Source of the DNA: Impatiens glandulifera
Taxonomy: Eukaryota > Streptophyta > Magnoliopsida > Ericales > Balsaminaceae
Reading direction: 5' to 3'
Length of the DNA stretch: 64,000 nucleotides
Assembly: GCF_907164915.1 (NCBI RefSeq)
Contig: NC_061867.1
Location: 52,331,852-52,395,851 of the forward strand
Within the stretch, counting starts at the first letter, position 1. Each line of letters begins with the position of its first letter. This document shows positions 12,948 to 24,920 of this stretch, one piece after another. The notes beneath the pieces were generated by a model. That model saw only the letters and a program-made list of their open reading frames with translations. It searched no databases and was not told where the DNA came from. The translations under genes and the position numbers were made by a program.

Positions 12948-13339
12948 ATTAAATAATATTAAAGCATAATTATATTTTAATTTGATTTCTAAAAATATTT
13001 TTATAAATATATTAACATCAAATTTATTTAAAAAAAATATATATTGTTAATTTTAGATAGTCATAATAGATACCTTATAAGTTCAGTCTTAAAATTTTAT
13101 AATGACCATGTGAATATAATTTCTGAAATAGAAATAAAATATTATAAATAAAATATAATTATTTATAATTTTATTATTCATTATTTATTTCCTTAGAAGT
13201 ATTATATATATATATATTTATTTATTTATTTATTTTTAATATAATATTATTTTGATATATATATCAATATACTAAAATTTAAAAAATATTTCCTTATACC
13301 AAAATTTAAATATATTTATAAATATATATTAATAAGTTT
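12948..13339. other. AT-rich spacer upstream of the NUP98-like gene
   Basis: TA-rich DNA with (TA)n and TTTA runs near 13203-13240. It should include the promoter of the following gene, but I cannot point to a defined element. Confidence 0.5.
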
Positions 13340-13563
13340 TTACCGGCATTCATCATCTGCCGGTACATAGATCGAAGCAAGAAGAGGTAATGCTTTCTTT
13401 TCATCTTCCTCACACTCATATAAATTTCTTTTCAGTTTCAATCCATTATTTTTGAAAACCCTAATTTTTGTTTGTTTGTCCAAATAGTGTTTTTATTCAG
13501 CTTAATTCGAATTGGGACTTTATTAAATATTTGTGGAAGACCAGACCGAGGATTTTCTGAAAG

Positions 13564-16500
13564 ATGTTTAGTGCTGGAAGTAATGGTAAGTTCTTGTTTT
13601 GTTTTTTTGTTTGGTTGTACATGTGAATTGAGTTAAAATTTATGCATATCAATATTCAAATATTTTTCGATAAATTTTTAAATAATAAAATCCGTTATAA
13701 GCTAAGATTCGGCTCAGCAGATGAGTTTAAGCGGGACTCTGACTGTGAGGTGTTATACTAGTTCTTCTTTATTACAAAAAAAACGTTATCAAATTCGCTG
13801 AATATAGGGTCTTAATATAATATAACCGACTTCCTTTAGCTAAATTTAAATTTGTCAAAAAATTGACTCAATCCGATCGGAGAACAACCCTAAGAAATAC
13901 CTAATGATTTATCTCTTTTATTTTAGTGTATCTATTGAAAATTTAAGATTGGATTGTGTAGATGTTTGTACTTCTTTTTTATGAAAAAGTGAGATGTTTT
14001 CAATGTTTATGCTTCTATAAAGTGTAGAATATTTATATAAAGGGGACAGCCTTTGCACTTGGACAGTTATCTTGGATTATCCTGCTAATATTGGCAGGAT
14101 AATGAAGGATGATGGATTATTTGAAAATGGTTTAAAGCTGCAAATCTATTGATTTCACCATTCATCATTTATCCTTTTTTTTATAAAGGTTGCAATCAAT
14201 GAACCCTATTATTCAAGAACTTGATAGGGAATCAACTTTTTTTTTCTTCGAAGATTCGTCTGCTACATGATTGTTCTTATTTTTTATTTAATATTATCGA
14301 TTGGAGATTTTGAAACAAAATCGCTTAGGTAGAGATTTTACTGTAAGTTTGCAATCTCTTTTGATTTGAAGTTATTTCTTGATGATGATTTATGTTCTTT
14401 GTATCATTATGGAGAAATGATCAATTTTTTTCAAACTTGATATCAGCAGGATGACATGTGAAGACATTTTCTATAACAAATTACACAATTTTATAAATAA
14501 AACATAAGAATTCTAAATAAAACTTGATGAAACACTCTCGATCATCCACAAGAAACTACCATTTAATTGGGAGTAACCGAAAGTAACTCGTACTAATGAT
14601 AGTAACCAATTAAGAGAGAAAAATATAAAGAGAAAGTCTCATTTCTCCCATGAATGCAATACATTGAGTTTATTTGAAAATTAGTATTTTGTTACAATCT
14701 CATCGGAGAATCGTCAAAGTTCATATTGGATGTATTTTTTCTCGTTTGATATAATAGATATGTTTTTAGATCATGATCAAATTATTTGCCATACATATTA
14801 TATCGTGATTCAAAATTATAGTGTAATTTTTTGTTTAGTGAATTTTTCTTCGCGGTCATGATTATAATATGCAACATGGAGTATGCAGAATAATTCCTTA
14901 TTCACCAGCAACAGATTGTCTTATCCCATTTTATAAGGACAAAATCCATTTAGAACTGAAATGGGAGGACTATCAATTGAGTGATAAAGGAACAGATTTC
15001 CTCAACCATATGTTTGAAATTAGTAAATAAATATTCTTTTCAAAAAAAATCATCATTTTGATTTATTTCAGGAGAACTTTTTTACTGCAACATCCTCATT
15101 TGGTACATAGACTTGTTTTCATGAGATCATGATTAGAATATGTTTTAGATCATAATCAGATCATTTTATATATCAAAACAATCGTTAACAAATTTAGATT
15201 ACATTGTTTATAACAAAACAACCCATTTTATAATTAGTAGATTATAGTTCATGCCATTTGAGATATGCTGCATTTTCTAACTTTTTCAGGAGCCCAAGCT
15301 TCAACTCCAACTCTAAATCCAGCATTTGGACATTCACCTTATGGCATTAGTGGAACTTGGGAAGAGCTGCAGCAGGTTTTGAAACATAAACTTGACCTTG
15401 GGGGACAACGGGAAGGAAGCAGAGCAACTCCTTATGCACCGGAAACTGAATCAGATACACAACATCCTGGCAAGCTTGTGTCCATATCTGCTATGAAATC
15501 TTATAAAAACAAAAACCATGAAGAACTGAGATGGGAAGACCATCAATTGGGTGATAAGGGTGTGGATCTCCTGAACCATATGTTTGAAATTAGTAAATTC
15601 ATATTCTTCTCGAAACTTTTTCATATTGATTTATTTCAGGTGGACCTTGGCCAGCTAGTCAATCACCAGGTACTGTTAGTTTTTGTGGCACCACTCCACA
15701 AGAAAACCTTTTTGCTGCAACATCCTCAAGTCCTTTTGTTACTAATACTCCTGGTTTGGATGCTGGATTTGGATCATCACCCTTTGGTTCATCGACCACT
15801 TCAAACATTTTTTGAACAACCTATTCATTAACACATTCCTTCATTTTTTATATATATATATATATATTTATTTGTAGATTGTGATTAAATCATTTGGCAT
15901 ACATATTATTTAAATTTAGTAGCATTTATTTCATGACCTTTGACATATTCTGCATTATCTGAGATGAAGTATGAACTTTTTTCAGTAGCTCAAGCTTCAG
16001 CTTCAACTCCAACTCCCTTTGGTGCATCAAGCACTGCAGCATTTGGGGCAAAAATTTCTCCAGCTTTAGGTGTCTCGAGCACCACTGCTTTTAGTGTTTC
16101 CAGTACTCCATCCTTCAGCTTTGGGTCCAGTCCAGCATTTGGCAAACCAGTTTCTGCATTTGGTGGCAGTCCCAATCCATTTGGCACTTCAACAACACCT
16201 TTTGGATCTCAAAGCTCTCCATTTGGTAAGTTAATATTATAATCTGTGAGTATGCATATAAACCTTGTAAAATATTGTTAACGAGTCTATTTGAAAACTA
16301 GTACTTGTCACAATTTCTGTCACAGTCATATTATCATAGGAAATTGAAAGTGATTTTATTCGTTTGGTATAATATATTTATTTGTAGATCATGATCAAAT
16401 TATTTTATAGATCAAAACAGTCGATAACAAATTTGAATAATGATCAACATGATTTAGCTTGAAGTTCATGCCCTTTGACATATGCTACATTTTTTGAGAT

Positions 16501-19380
16501 GTAGTTATGAACATTTTTTCAGAAACTCAAGCTACAAGTCCAAATCCAACATTTGGAAGCACACCCTTTGGGAAGCAGCCTGATTTTGAGGGTCAGCTGG
16601 GAGGAAGCAAAGTAACTCCTTATGCACCATCAATTGATATTGATTTAGAAATTCCTGGTCATTTTGTGTCCATATCTGCTATGTCATTTTACAAGGACAA
16701 AAGCCATGAAGAGTTGAGATGGGAGGACTATCAATTGGGTGACAAGGGTATAAATTTCCTATACATCCATTTTTTTTCTTGCCCATTAGATCAAAACAGT
16801 CTGATAACAAATTTTGATTTTTCCGAATAATGATCAACCTGATTTATTTTATTACAAAACAACCCAATATTATAATTTGGTAGCTTGAAGTTCATGTCCT
16901 TTGACATATGCTACATTTTTTGAGATGTAGTTATGAACATTTTTTCAGAAACTCAAGCTACAAGTCCAAATTCAACATTGGGAAGCACACCCTTTGGGAA
17001 GCAGCCTGATTTTGAGGGTCAGCTGGGAGGAAGCAAAGTAACTCCTTATGCACCATCAATTGATATTGATTCAGAAATTCCTGGTCATTTTGTGTCCATA
17101 TCTGCTATGTCATTTTACAAGGACAAAAGCCATGAAGAGTTGAGATGGGAGGACTATCAATTGGGTGACAAGGGTATGAATTTCCTATAACATCCATTTT
17201 TTTTCTTGCCCGTTAGATCAAAACAGTCTGATAACAAATTTTGATTTTTCCGAATAATGATCAACCTGATTTTCTTATTACAAAACAACCCATTGTTATA
17301 ATTTGGTAGCCCTTTGGCATATGCTACATTTTTTGAGATGTAGTTATGAACATTTTTTCAGAAAGTCAAGCTACAACTCAAAATCCAACATTTGGAAGCA
17401 CACCCTTTGTGAAGCAGCCTGGTTTTGAAGGTCAGCTGGGAGGAAGCAAAGTAACTCCTTATGCACCATCAATTGATATTGATTCAGAAATTCCTGGTCA
17501 TTTTGTTTCCTTATCTGCTATGTCATTTTACAAGGACAAAAGCCATGAAGAGTTGAGATGGGAGGACTATCAATTGAGTGACAAGGGTATGAATTTCTTG
17601 AAACTATAACAGCCATTTTTCTTCTTGCCCATTAGATCAAAAGTTTAAAGTTCAATTCTCACTAAAAATGTCTTAAGTTGAAGTAGGAGTCATGATTGTA
17701 GGGGATCGTGTTAGTTCCTCATGAATGCCCTAAATTCATTTTCTTCTATCATGTTGTTCTGTTTCAGGCAAGCCTTTGCCATCTAGTCAATCATCAAGTA
17801 GTTCTAGTTTTGGTGGCACCACTCCACAAGGAAACCCTTTTACTGCAACATTCTCATTTGGTCAAGCTTCCTCGAGTCCTTTTACATCAACTACAGTTTC
17901 TAACCCATTTGCTCCAAAGACTCCGGCTTTTGGTGTCTCTAGCACCCCTGCTTTTGGTGTTTCCAGTACTCCATCCTTCAGCTTTGGGTCCAGTCCAGCA
18001 TTTGGCCAACCAATTTCTGCATTTGGTTTAAGCCCCAATCCATTTGGCACTTCAACAACACCTTTTGGATGTCAAAGCTCTCCATTTGGTAAGTTAATAT
18101 TATAATCTGTGAGTATGCATATAAACCTTGTAAAATATTGTTAATGAGCCTATTTGAAAGTGATTTTATTCGTTTGGTATAATATATTTATTTTTAGGTC
18201 ATGATCAAATTATTTTATAGATCAAAACAGTCGATAACAAATTTGAATAATGATCAACATGATTTAGCTTGAAGTTCATGCCCTTTGACATATGCTACAT
18301 ATTTTAAGATGTAGTTATGAACTTTTTTTCAGAAACTCAAGCTCCAACTCCAACTCCAACTCCAACATTGGGAAGCACACCCTTTGGGAAGCAGCCTGGT
18401 TTTGAGGGTCAGCTGGGAGGAAGCAAAGTAACTCCTTATGCACCATCAATTGATATTGATTCAGAAATTCCTGGTCATTTTGTGTCCATATCTGCTATGT
18501 CATTTTACAAAGACAAAAGCCATGAAGAGTTGAGATGGGAGGACTATCAATTGGGTGACAAGGGTATGAATTTCCTATAACATCCATTTTTTTTCTTTCC
18601 CATTAGATCAAAACAGTCTGATAACAAATTTTGATTTTTCCGAATAATGATCAACCTGATTTATTTTATTACAAAACAACCCAATATTATAATTTGGTAG
18701 CTTGAAGCTCATGCCCTTTGACATATGCTACATTTTTTGAGATGTAGTTATGAACTTTTTTTCAGAAACTCAAGCTCCAACTCCAACATTGGGAAGCACA
18801 CCCTTTGGGAAGCAGCCTGGTTTTGAGGGTCAGCTGGGAGGAAGCAAAGTAACTCCTTATGAATCATCAATTGATATTGATTCAGAAATTCCTGGTCATT
18901 TTGTTTCCATATCTGCTATGTCATTTTACAAGGACAAAAGCCATGAAGAGTTGAGATGGGAGGACTATCAATTGAGTGACAAGGGTATGAATTTCTTGAA
19001 ACTATAACATTCATTTTTCTTCTTGCCCATTAGATCAAAAGTTTAAAGTTCAATTCTCACTGAAAATGTCCTAAGTTGAAGTAGGGGTCATGACGTTGGG
19101 AATCGTATTAACTTCCTCATAAATGCCCTAAATTCATTTTCTTCTATCATGATGTTTTGTTTCAGGTAAGTCTTTGTCATCTAGGCAATCATCAAGTACT
19201 TATAGTTTTGGTGGCACCACTCCACAAGGAAACCCTTTTACTGCAACATTCTCATTTGGTCAAGCTTCCTCGAGTTCTTTTACATCAAATGCAGTTTCCA
19301 ACCCAATTGCTCCAAAGACTCCTGGTTTTGGTGATGAATTTAATTTGAGTTTGCAGTTTCAGCTATTAATGCTTGATTAA
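13564..19380 (+). CDS. NUP98-related gene with amplified GLEBS exons, no C-terminal domain
   Basis: Left tandem copy of the NUP98 gene at 27.3 kb. It shares the non-coding first exon (ends 13386, GCAAGAAGAG before GTAATG), the 5' UTR intron (acceptor at 13499-13500) and the first coding exon, MFSAGSN (13564-13585). Parental exon 2 is lost: its acceptor near 14200 is destroyed. Exons with consensus sites then follow at 15290-15559, 15986-16225, 16523-16747, 16949-17173, 17362-17586, 17768-18088, 18333-18563, 18766-18984 and 19166-19380. With exon 1 they total 2193 nt, giving 730 aa: GLEBS, FG, GLEBS x3, FG, GLEBS x2, FG tail. The last 15 residues ([15 protein letters not shown]) are not NUP98-derived. 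Parental exons 6-12, including the autoproteolytic pore-anchoring domain, are absent. If expressed, the protein could bind several RAE1 molecules without being fixed at the pore (inference). A pseudogene is the main alternative: exon 2 is missing and the exon at 15640 carries a stop. Confidence 0.6.
13700..13775 (+). repeat. SINE 3' fragment in intron 1
   Basis: The text GAGTTTAAGCGGGACTCTGA, then CTGTGAGGTGTTATACTAGTTCTTCTTT and an A-run, matches the 3' part of the SINE-like element at 43860-43978. Only the tail half is kept; the Pol III box region is missing or unrecognisable. Confidence 0.55.
14883..15110 (+). pseudogene. Decayed GLEBS exon copy
   Basis: Follows the parental GLEBS exon from CCTTATTCACCAGCAACAGA to GAACTGAAATGGGAGGACTA, then the flanking intron (CATATGTTTGAAATTAGTAAAT) and the next acceptor (TTTATTTCAG, ending 15072). 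The central part is deleted or shifted and no open frame spans it. It is the seventh, non-functional member of the array and the closest in its flanks to the parental gene. Confidence 0.75.
15640..15815 (+). other. Possible stop-containing (poison) exon
   Basis: A copy of the start of parental exon 5, with an intact acceptor (TTTATTTCAG) and phase. Read from copy A, it stays open for 58 codons and then meets TGA at 15813-15815, where the parental gene reads on. Inclusion would give a 155-aa protein and expose the transcript to nonsense-mediated decay. Skipping it, or using the internal GT at 15670 that keeps a 30-nt in-frame piece, restores the long frame. Confidence 0.6.
15986..16225 (+). 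other. Hybrid FG exon (exon 4 start joined to exon 3 end)
   Basis: The acceptor and first codons ([11 protein letters not shown]) match the start of a GLEBS exon. From FGASS onward the sequence is the distal half of parental exon 3, ending SQSSPFG at the same donor (GTAAGTTAATATTA). 240 nt, phase 1-1. FG and FS repeats include FGASS, FSVSS, FSFGSS and FGKP. The junction lies in FG-coding sequence shared by both parents. Confidence 0.8.
17768..18088 (+). other. Hybrid FG exon (exon 5 start joined to exon 3 end)
   Basis: Starts like parental exon 5 (acceptor TTTCAG, then ...[17 protein letters not shown]) and switches after [11 protein letters not shown] to the distal half of exon 3, ending SQSSPFG-type sequence (here CQSSPFG) at the exon 3 donor. 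321 nt, phase 1-1. This is the junction expected from unequal crossing-over between FG repeats of exons 5 and 3, which duplicates everything between them, including the GLEBS exon. Confidence 0.85.
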
Positions 19381-20533
19381 TGTGGTGGTTTTGAAGGAGA
19401 AAGTTGTTCATTGATCCTTACTAGAACACTTTCAAAAATAGTTTATTCTATTGTTTCTTCAACTAGATGACTTCATTTATTGTATCATTTATGATATATA
19501 GGTGCTATTCATGTCTAAGTATTCTGGTTAGTAATGGTTTTGATTCAGAGTTTTAATGTATTGAATTTTAATATAGGCTCATAAAAGAGTTTATAATTTT
19601 TTAATTTTTTTTAGTTACCATAAGTATGAATAAACTTAATTAGACAATATACAAAACAGCTATAAAATGGTTTTTAATTTATTAATTTAGTAGATATACA
19701 TAAATTAATTTTATTTTCTTTTATTTTTATTTTGAACTTATAGAAAAGTTGAATGTGATTTATTTATTTGTATTTTAAAAAAATATAGTTTATTTTTTTA
19801 GACAGTTTATCTCCATCTCCATGTTTTTTTAAATTTGAGACATTAGTCTATTTAATAAGTTATTTTAAATTATTTTTATTAAATTTTATTGTAATACTCT
19901 TTGCAATAATTGGAAACAAAATTTAAAAATTATCTTAATACTTTTTGAAAATATTTAGGTAAGTAATAACTAATTTATGGTTAAGAAAAAAAAATAGAGA
20001 AAAGGAAATGAAGATCTTTTAGGTTTTGTTTGAATAATTTTTAAGTTATTTTGAAATAATATTGTTTGATGTGAATGTATATTATTTAAACAAAAATGAC
20101 TGTTATATTTAGTATTTAAAATGATATAGAAAATAAAACAAGCTAATTTACTTTGATATTTTAATTAATAATTAATTGATTAAATAATTAATTATTTTAG
20201 ATTATTTTAAATCTATTCTATCATTTATTCAACCCTATTATTAAATTTTTAATTAAAATTTTATTTATTGAACTATTGTAAAATCGATAACATAGCCTGA
20301 TTTTTTTTTTACGGTAAAATTGTGATATTATTTTTTTGTTTTTTTTAAATAAATTAAATTTATGATTTATTTACCTAATTCTAAAAAAAAAAATTGAAAA
20401 TTTTTCCTTTATAAATTCATTTTATCAATAATAAATTCACCCAATTTTTTTTCCAAGCCCATACCGATTTAAAATTAGATTTTTAAATCCGTCGCTAAAC
20501 TCAAATACTCAAATGCATAATGATTGAAACTCG
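19381..20533. other. 3' flank of the NUP98-like gene and intergenic DNA
   Basis: No further NUP98 exons follow the stop. The DNA is AT-rich with no clear gene. ACAGT at 20534-20538 is the left target duplication of the copia element. Confidence 0.6.
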
Positions 20534-20538
20534 ACAGT

Positions 20539-20819
20539 TGATAAAGTATTAAATAAATAAGAGAAATTATTTATTTATCTCCTATTAATTAGGCTAAATA
20601 TAATAACCAAATCCTATATTTTATCTCCTATTATTAATTAGGCTAAATATAATAACCAAATCCTATATTTTCTCAATTTAGTTATTTCTCTATTACTATT
20701 ATAAATAGATAAACTATTGTAAAGATTATTGATTCAATCAATAATATTATTTCAATCTTTCTCTTCAAGAACTCAATCAAATAGTTCTTGTTTATTTTAT
20801 CAATTCAAGAAATTTAACT
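20539..20819 (+). repeat. 5' LTR of the copia element
   Basis: 281 bp, beginning TGATAAAGTATTAAATAAAT and ending AAATTTAACT. Inside is a tandem duplication of about 45 bp (units starting ATCTCCTATTA and containing AGGCTAAATATAATAACC). A TATA-like ATTATAAATAGATAAAC lies at about 20698-20714. Confidence 0.92.
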
Positions 20820-20862
20820 TGGTATCAGAGCGTATAAGGGAAAACTCCCGAAAACGATTTCA

Positions 20863-23800
20863 ATGGAAGAACAATATCACTCCTCAGTTCTACCAATAAT
20901 ATCTGGAAGCGTAAAGCTTGATAAATATAATTATATCTATTGGAAATCACAAGTTACTCCAATCATGATAGGTTATGATTTTATGGATATAGTAGAAGGA
21001 AATCTTGAAACTCCTCCCAAATTTCTTCAAGAAACAGATGGTCAAAATAATGCAATTCAAATCAAGAATCCAAAGTTTAAACAATGGCGTATCCAAGATC
21101 AAAGGGTACTTGCATGGCTCTTTTCAACATTGACCGACGAGATTCGTCAACAAGTCTCAAAATCATCTTCGGCACAAGAACTTTGGAAAACCTTAGAGAA
21201 AATCTATGTTTCTCAATCAAAGAGCCGACTATTTGAGTTACGGAGTCAACTCCTAAACGCACACAAAGGTAGTGATTCTCTTCTTAACTTCATTCAACAC
21301 ATCAAAAACCTATCAGATGCACTTATTGCTGCCGGACAATATGTTTCTGATCAAGATCTGCAACTAACTCTACTCAACGGGCTTGGAGACGAGTTCGAGC
21401 CGATGATATGTGCTCTAACTTCCGGACAAGATCTATTGTTTAATGAGATGACAGACATACTTCTAAATTATGAACAACGACTCATATTCAAGAAAAGAAA
21501 ATTCCATTATGAAAATATTTCGCGCTCAAACGTTTCGGCGAATGTTGCTTATATTTATAGGCATGGAGGTGGAAAGAACCAAAGACAGAACCGAGACAAT
21601 AATCGTCCGCAATGTAATTTTTGTCATAAAATTGGTCATCGCTCCGAAAGTTGTTTTTATAATCCATCTTGTCAAATATGTAATGTACAAGGACATAGTG
21701 CTCTTGAGTGCCCTCGTTTTAATCCTTCTACAAATCCTACGACAATGTTAGTTACATCGTCTAATATTGTAGATCCCACTTGGTGTCCAGATTCAGGTGC
21801 TACCGACCATATTACTTCCGATCTTAATAATCTACATGTACATGCTCCTTATACAGGTACTCAAACTATCAAAGTCGGAAACGGTATGCCTCTGAATATT
21901 TATAATATTGGTACGACTAAAATTTTAAATCAACAAAAATCTCTCTACTTACGTAATATCTTACACGTTCCGAATATTACTAAAAATTTGATGAGTGTCG
22001 CGAGATTTTCATCAGATAATAACGTATTTTTTGAATTCCACCCAAATATTTGTCTTATTAAAGACCGAGATACGAAGATAGTGCTTCTTAAGGGATTACT
22101 CAAGGACGGACTTTATTGCGTTGAACCTACTGAAAGTTCGTTTTCAACATGTTCTAATAAACAAGCATTTATTGGTATTAGATCTCCGGCTCAAATTTGG
22201 CATTCACGACTTGGACATCCTTCTAGCGCTACTACATCTTTAGTTATATCACACTTTAAATTACCAGTTTCAGGTAGTAATACTATTTCTTTTTGTGGAT
22301 CATGTCAATATGGGAAAGCACATAAACTACCTTTTTCAGCTTCAAAATCTACATCTATGGCTCCTTTAGACCTAATTCATTCAGATGTTTGGGGACCTGC
22401 TCCTGAATTTTCATCTAATGGTTGTCGTTATTTCGTACATTTTGTGGATGATTTTAGCAAATTCACGTGGATATATCCGCTAAAGAAAAAGTCGGATGTT
22501 TTGAATACGTTTATCAACTTTCTTCGACTTGTTGAAAATTTATTTAGTCGTAAAATAAAAATATTGCAAACTGATTGGGGAGGAGAATATAGAAATTTCA
22601 AATCATTAACAGATAATCATGGTATTTTACATCGTTTATCTTGCCCACATACTAGTGAGCAAAATGGCATTGCTGAACGAAAAATTCGTCATATTACGGA
22701 AACTGGTCTCACTTTATTGGCTCATGCATCTATGCCACTACATTATTGGAGTGAAGCTTTTGAAACAGCCACATATCTTATCAATCGTCTTCCTACTCCG
22801 ACATTACATCAACGTTCACCATTCGAGACTATATTTCACTCTTCTCCTGATTATGGTTTTTTGAAGACATTTGGGTGTTCTTGTTATCCACTCACACGGC
22901 CGTACAATCAACACAAACTCGATTTTCATACTACTGAATGCAGTTTCCTTGGTTACAGCTCATCTCATAAAGGTTATAAGTGTCTTCACATTCCGTCTGG
23001 ACGAATATTTATCTCTCGACATGTCACTTTTGACGAACTCACTTTTCCTTTCAAAAATAAGGACCTTGTGCGCTTGTCTAAACCACAAGAAGATAACGAG
23101 ACATCTCTTCCAACAACTATACTTAATTTACCAATACCACCTCTATTATCTCATATCACTTCACCGTCTTCATCATCACCCTCTTCGACCTCAACAACAT
23201 CACCAAACACTATAACATCTTCTTCTACTACTATTAATGTTCCTTCAACACAACCAGTTATCACAACAGTTAATGCACCTACATCTTCTACTCATCATAT
23301 GATCACACGCAATAAAGCACGGTCTATGTCCTCATCAGCTCTCATTGCTACTTCTTCCGCTACTACACCTACATGTTTTACCAAAGCTAATAAGGATCCG
23401 CAATGGCGTCTTGCCATGACAAATGAATATAATGCTCTTATTCAGAATAAAACATGGTCTCTTATTCCTCGTACACAATCTCATAATATTGTTGGATGTA
23501 AATGGGTTTTCAAACTCAAGCATAAAGTTGACGGGTCTATTGATCGACATAAAGCACGTCTCGTGGCTAAAGGATTCCATCAACAACAAGGTATTGATTA
23601 TGAAGAGACATTCAGTCCTGTGGCAAAACCCACTACTATTCGTGTTATTCTTTCTTTGGCAATATCTTATCAATGGTTCATTCATCAACTTGATATTAGC
23701 AATGCATTTCTTCATGGGTCTCTACAAGAAGAAGTTTACATGGCACAACCACCCGGTTTTGTCCATCCAGATTTTCCTAATCATATATGCAAACTTCATA

Positions 23801-24920
23801 AAGCAATATACGGTCTTAAACAGTCTCCTCGTGCCTGGTATGCTACTCTCCGGACTGCTCTACTATCTTTTGATTTCATAGAATCAAAATCTGACACGGC
23901 TCTCTTCACGTATCATGCACCTCAAATAACAGCATACTTTTTAGTATATGTGGACGATATTATTCTCACAGGCAACTCTAAATCGTTTCTAACAAAAATT
24001 ATATTTCAATTAAATAAATTATTCCCTGTTAAAGATTTAGGTCAATTACATTACTTTCTTGGAATGGAAGCCACTCGTACCAAAGATGGCTTATTTCTTT
24101 CTCAATCCAAGTATATTGACGATATTCTCACTCGGGCTGATATGATTCAAGCAAAGCCATTACACACTCCCGTCTCTGCTGGCTCATCCCTTTCTAAACA
24201 TGATGGTGATCCTTTATCTGATCCGTTTCTCTATCGTAGTATAGTAGGGGCTCTACAATATCTTACACTAACTCGTCCTGAGTTAGCCTTTGCTGTCAAT
24301 CGAGCTTGTCAATTCATGCAAACTCCCACATCTTCTCATTGGGAGCGGTTAAACGTATTCTTCGATATCTTCGTCATACTCCTCGTCATGGGATCTTTCT
24401 TCGTCCAAATTCACAATTCACTCTTGCTGCCTACTCTGATGCTGACTGGGCAGGATGTCCCGATGATCGTCGTTCAACAACTGGATTTTGTATTTTTTTA
24501 GGTGACAACCTCGTTTCTTGGAATTCTAAGAAACAACAAGTAGTTGCTCGCTCTAGTACTGAATCTGAATACCGTGCTCTTGCATATACAACTGCTGATC
24601 TTTGTTGGATTCAATCTCTACTTAGTGAACTTCGAGTTTCACTTTCTTCTTCTCCGGTTCTATGGTGTGATAATATTGGTGCCGCATTCTTATCAGCAAA
24701 CCCGGTATTTCATGCTCGCACAAAACATATTGAAATCGATTTTCACTTTGTTCGGGAAAAAGTTGCTCGTAAACAACTACTCATCCAATATATTCCTACT
24801 GAAGATCAAGTGGCTGATATCTTCACCAAAGGTCTTTCTTCTCATCGATTTGCTCTTTTACGTAGCAAGCTCACGGTTTGTGCCTCACCTTTTCGCTTGA
24901 AGGGGATGATAAAGTATTAA
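20863..24920 (+). pseudogene. copia gag-pol polyprotein, one frameshift
   Basis: One long frame (20863-24501, 1212 codons) covers gag with two zinc knuckles (CNFCHKIGHRSESC and CQICNVQGHSALEC, both C-x2-C-x4-H-x4-C), protease (PDSGATDH), the GAG-pre-integrase segment (WHSRLGHPSS), integrase core (DVWGP, TDWGGEY, SEQNGIAERK), and reverse transcriptase (KARLVAKGF, QLDISNAFLHG, YGLKQSPRAWY, YVDDIILTG). At about 24344, just after SSHWE, the frame shifts. RNase H ([18 protein letters not shown]) continues in another frame to the stop at 24918-24920. The shift is explained by loss of one base. Integrase has W where most relatives have N in the SDNGGEY motif, but the Asp is kept. Apart from the shift no lesion is seen. 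Confidence 0.93.

Larger units (their letters stand above)
15290..18984 (+). repeat. Array of six open GLEBS exons
   Basis: Copies A-F lie at 15290-15559 (270 nt), 16523-16747 (225), 16949-17173 (225), 17362-17586 (225), 18333-18563 (231) and 18766-18984 (219). The parental exon is 30285-30509 (225). Every copy is phase 1-1, has TTTTTTCAG-type acceptors, and ends with DKG split before a GT. The C-terminal half, with [15 protein letters not shown], is the same in B-F; A has [15 protein letters not shown]. In B-F the N-terminal half shares SIDID(S/L)EIPGHFVS, unlike parental [14 protein letters not shown], so B-F descend from one altered copy. Copy A carries an extra 15 codons. B-C-D and E-F repeat with a period of about 413-433 bp that includes the flanking intron. 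Confidence 0.9.

Noticed and set aside
15990..16187. Minus-strand Pro/Ala/Gly-rich open frames opposite the FG exons (also 17862-18050, 29520-29840, 30690-30881)
   Set aside because: Shadows of the FG-repeat codons on the other strand; no supporting motif.
16523..18984. Each GLEBS unit as a separate small gene starting at MNIFSETQ or MNFFSETQ
   Set aside because: The ATG lies before the TTTTTTCAG acceptor in intron sequence repeated with every unit, and the frame ends just past the donor; exons of one gene fit better.
22619..23881. Additional frames inside the copia element
   Set aside because: Overlap the long gag-pol frame in other registers and show no domains.
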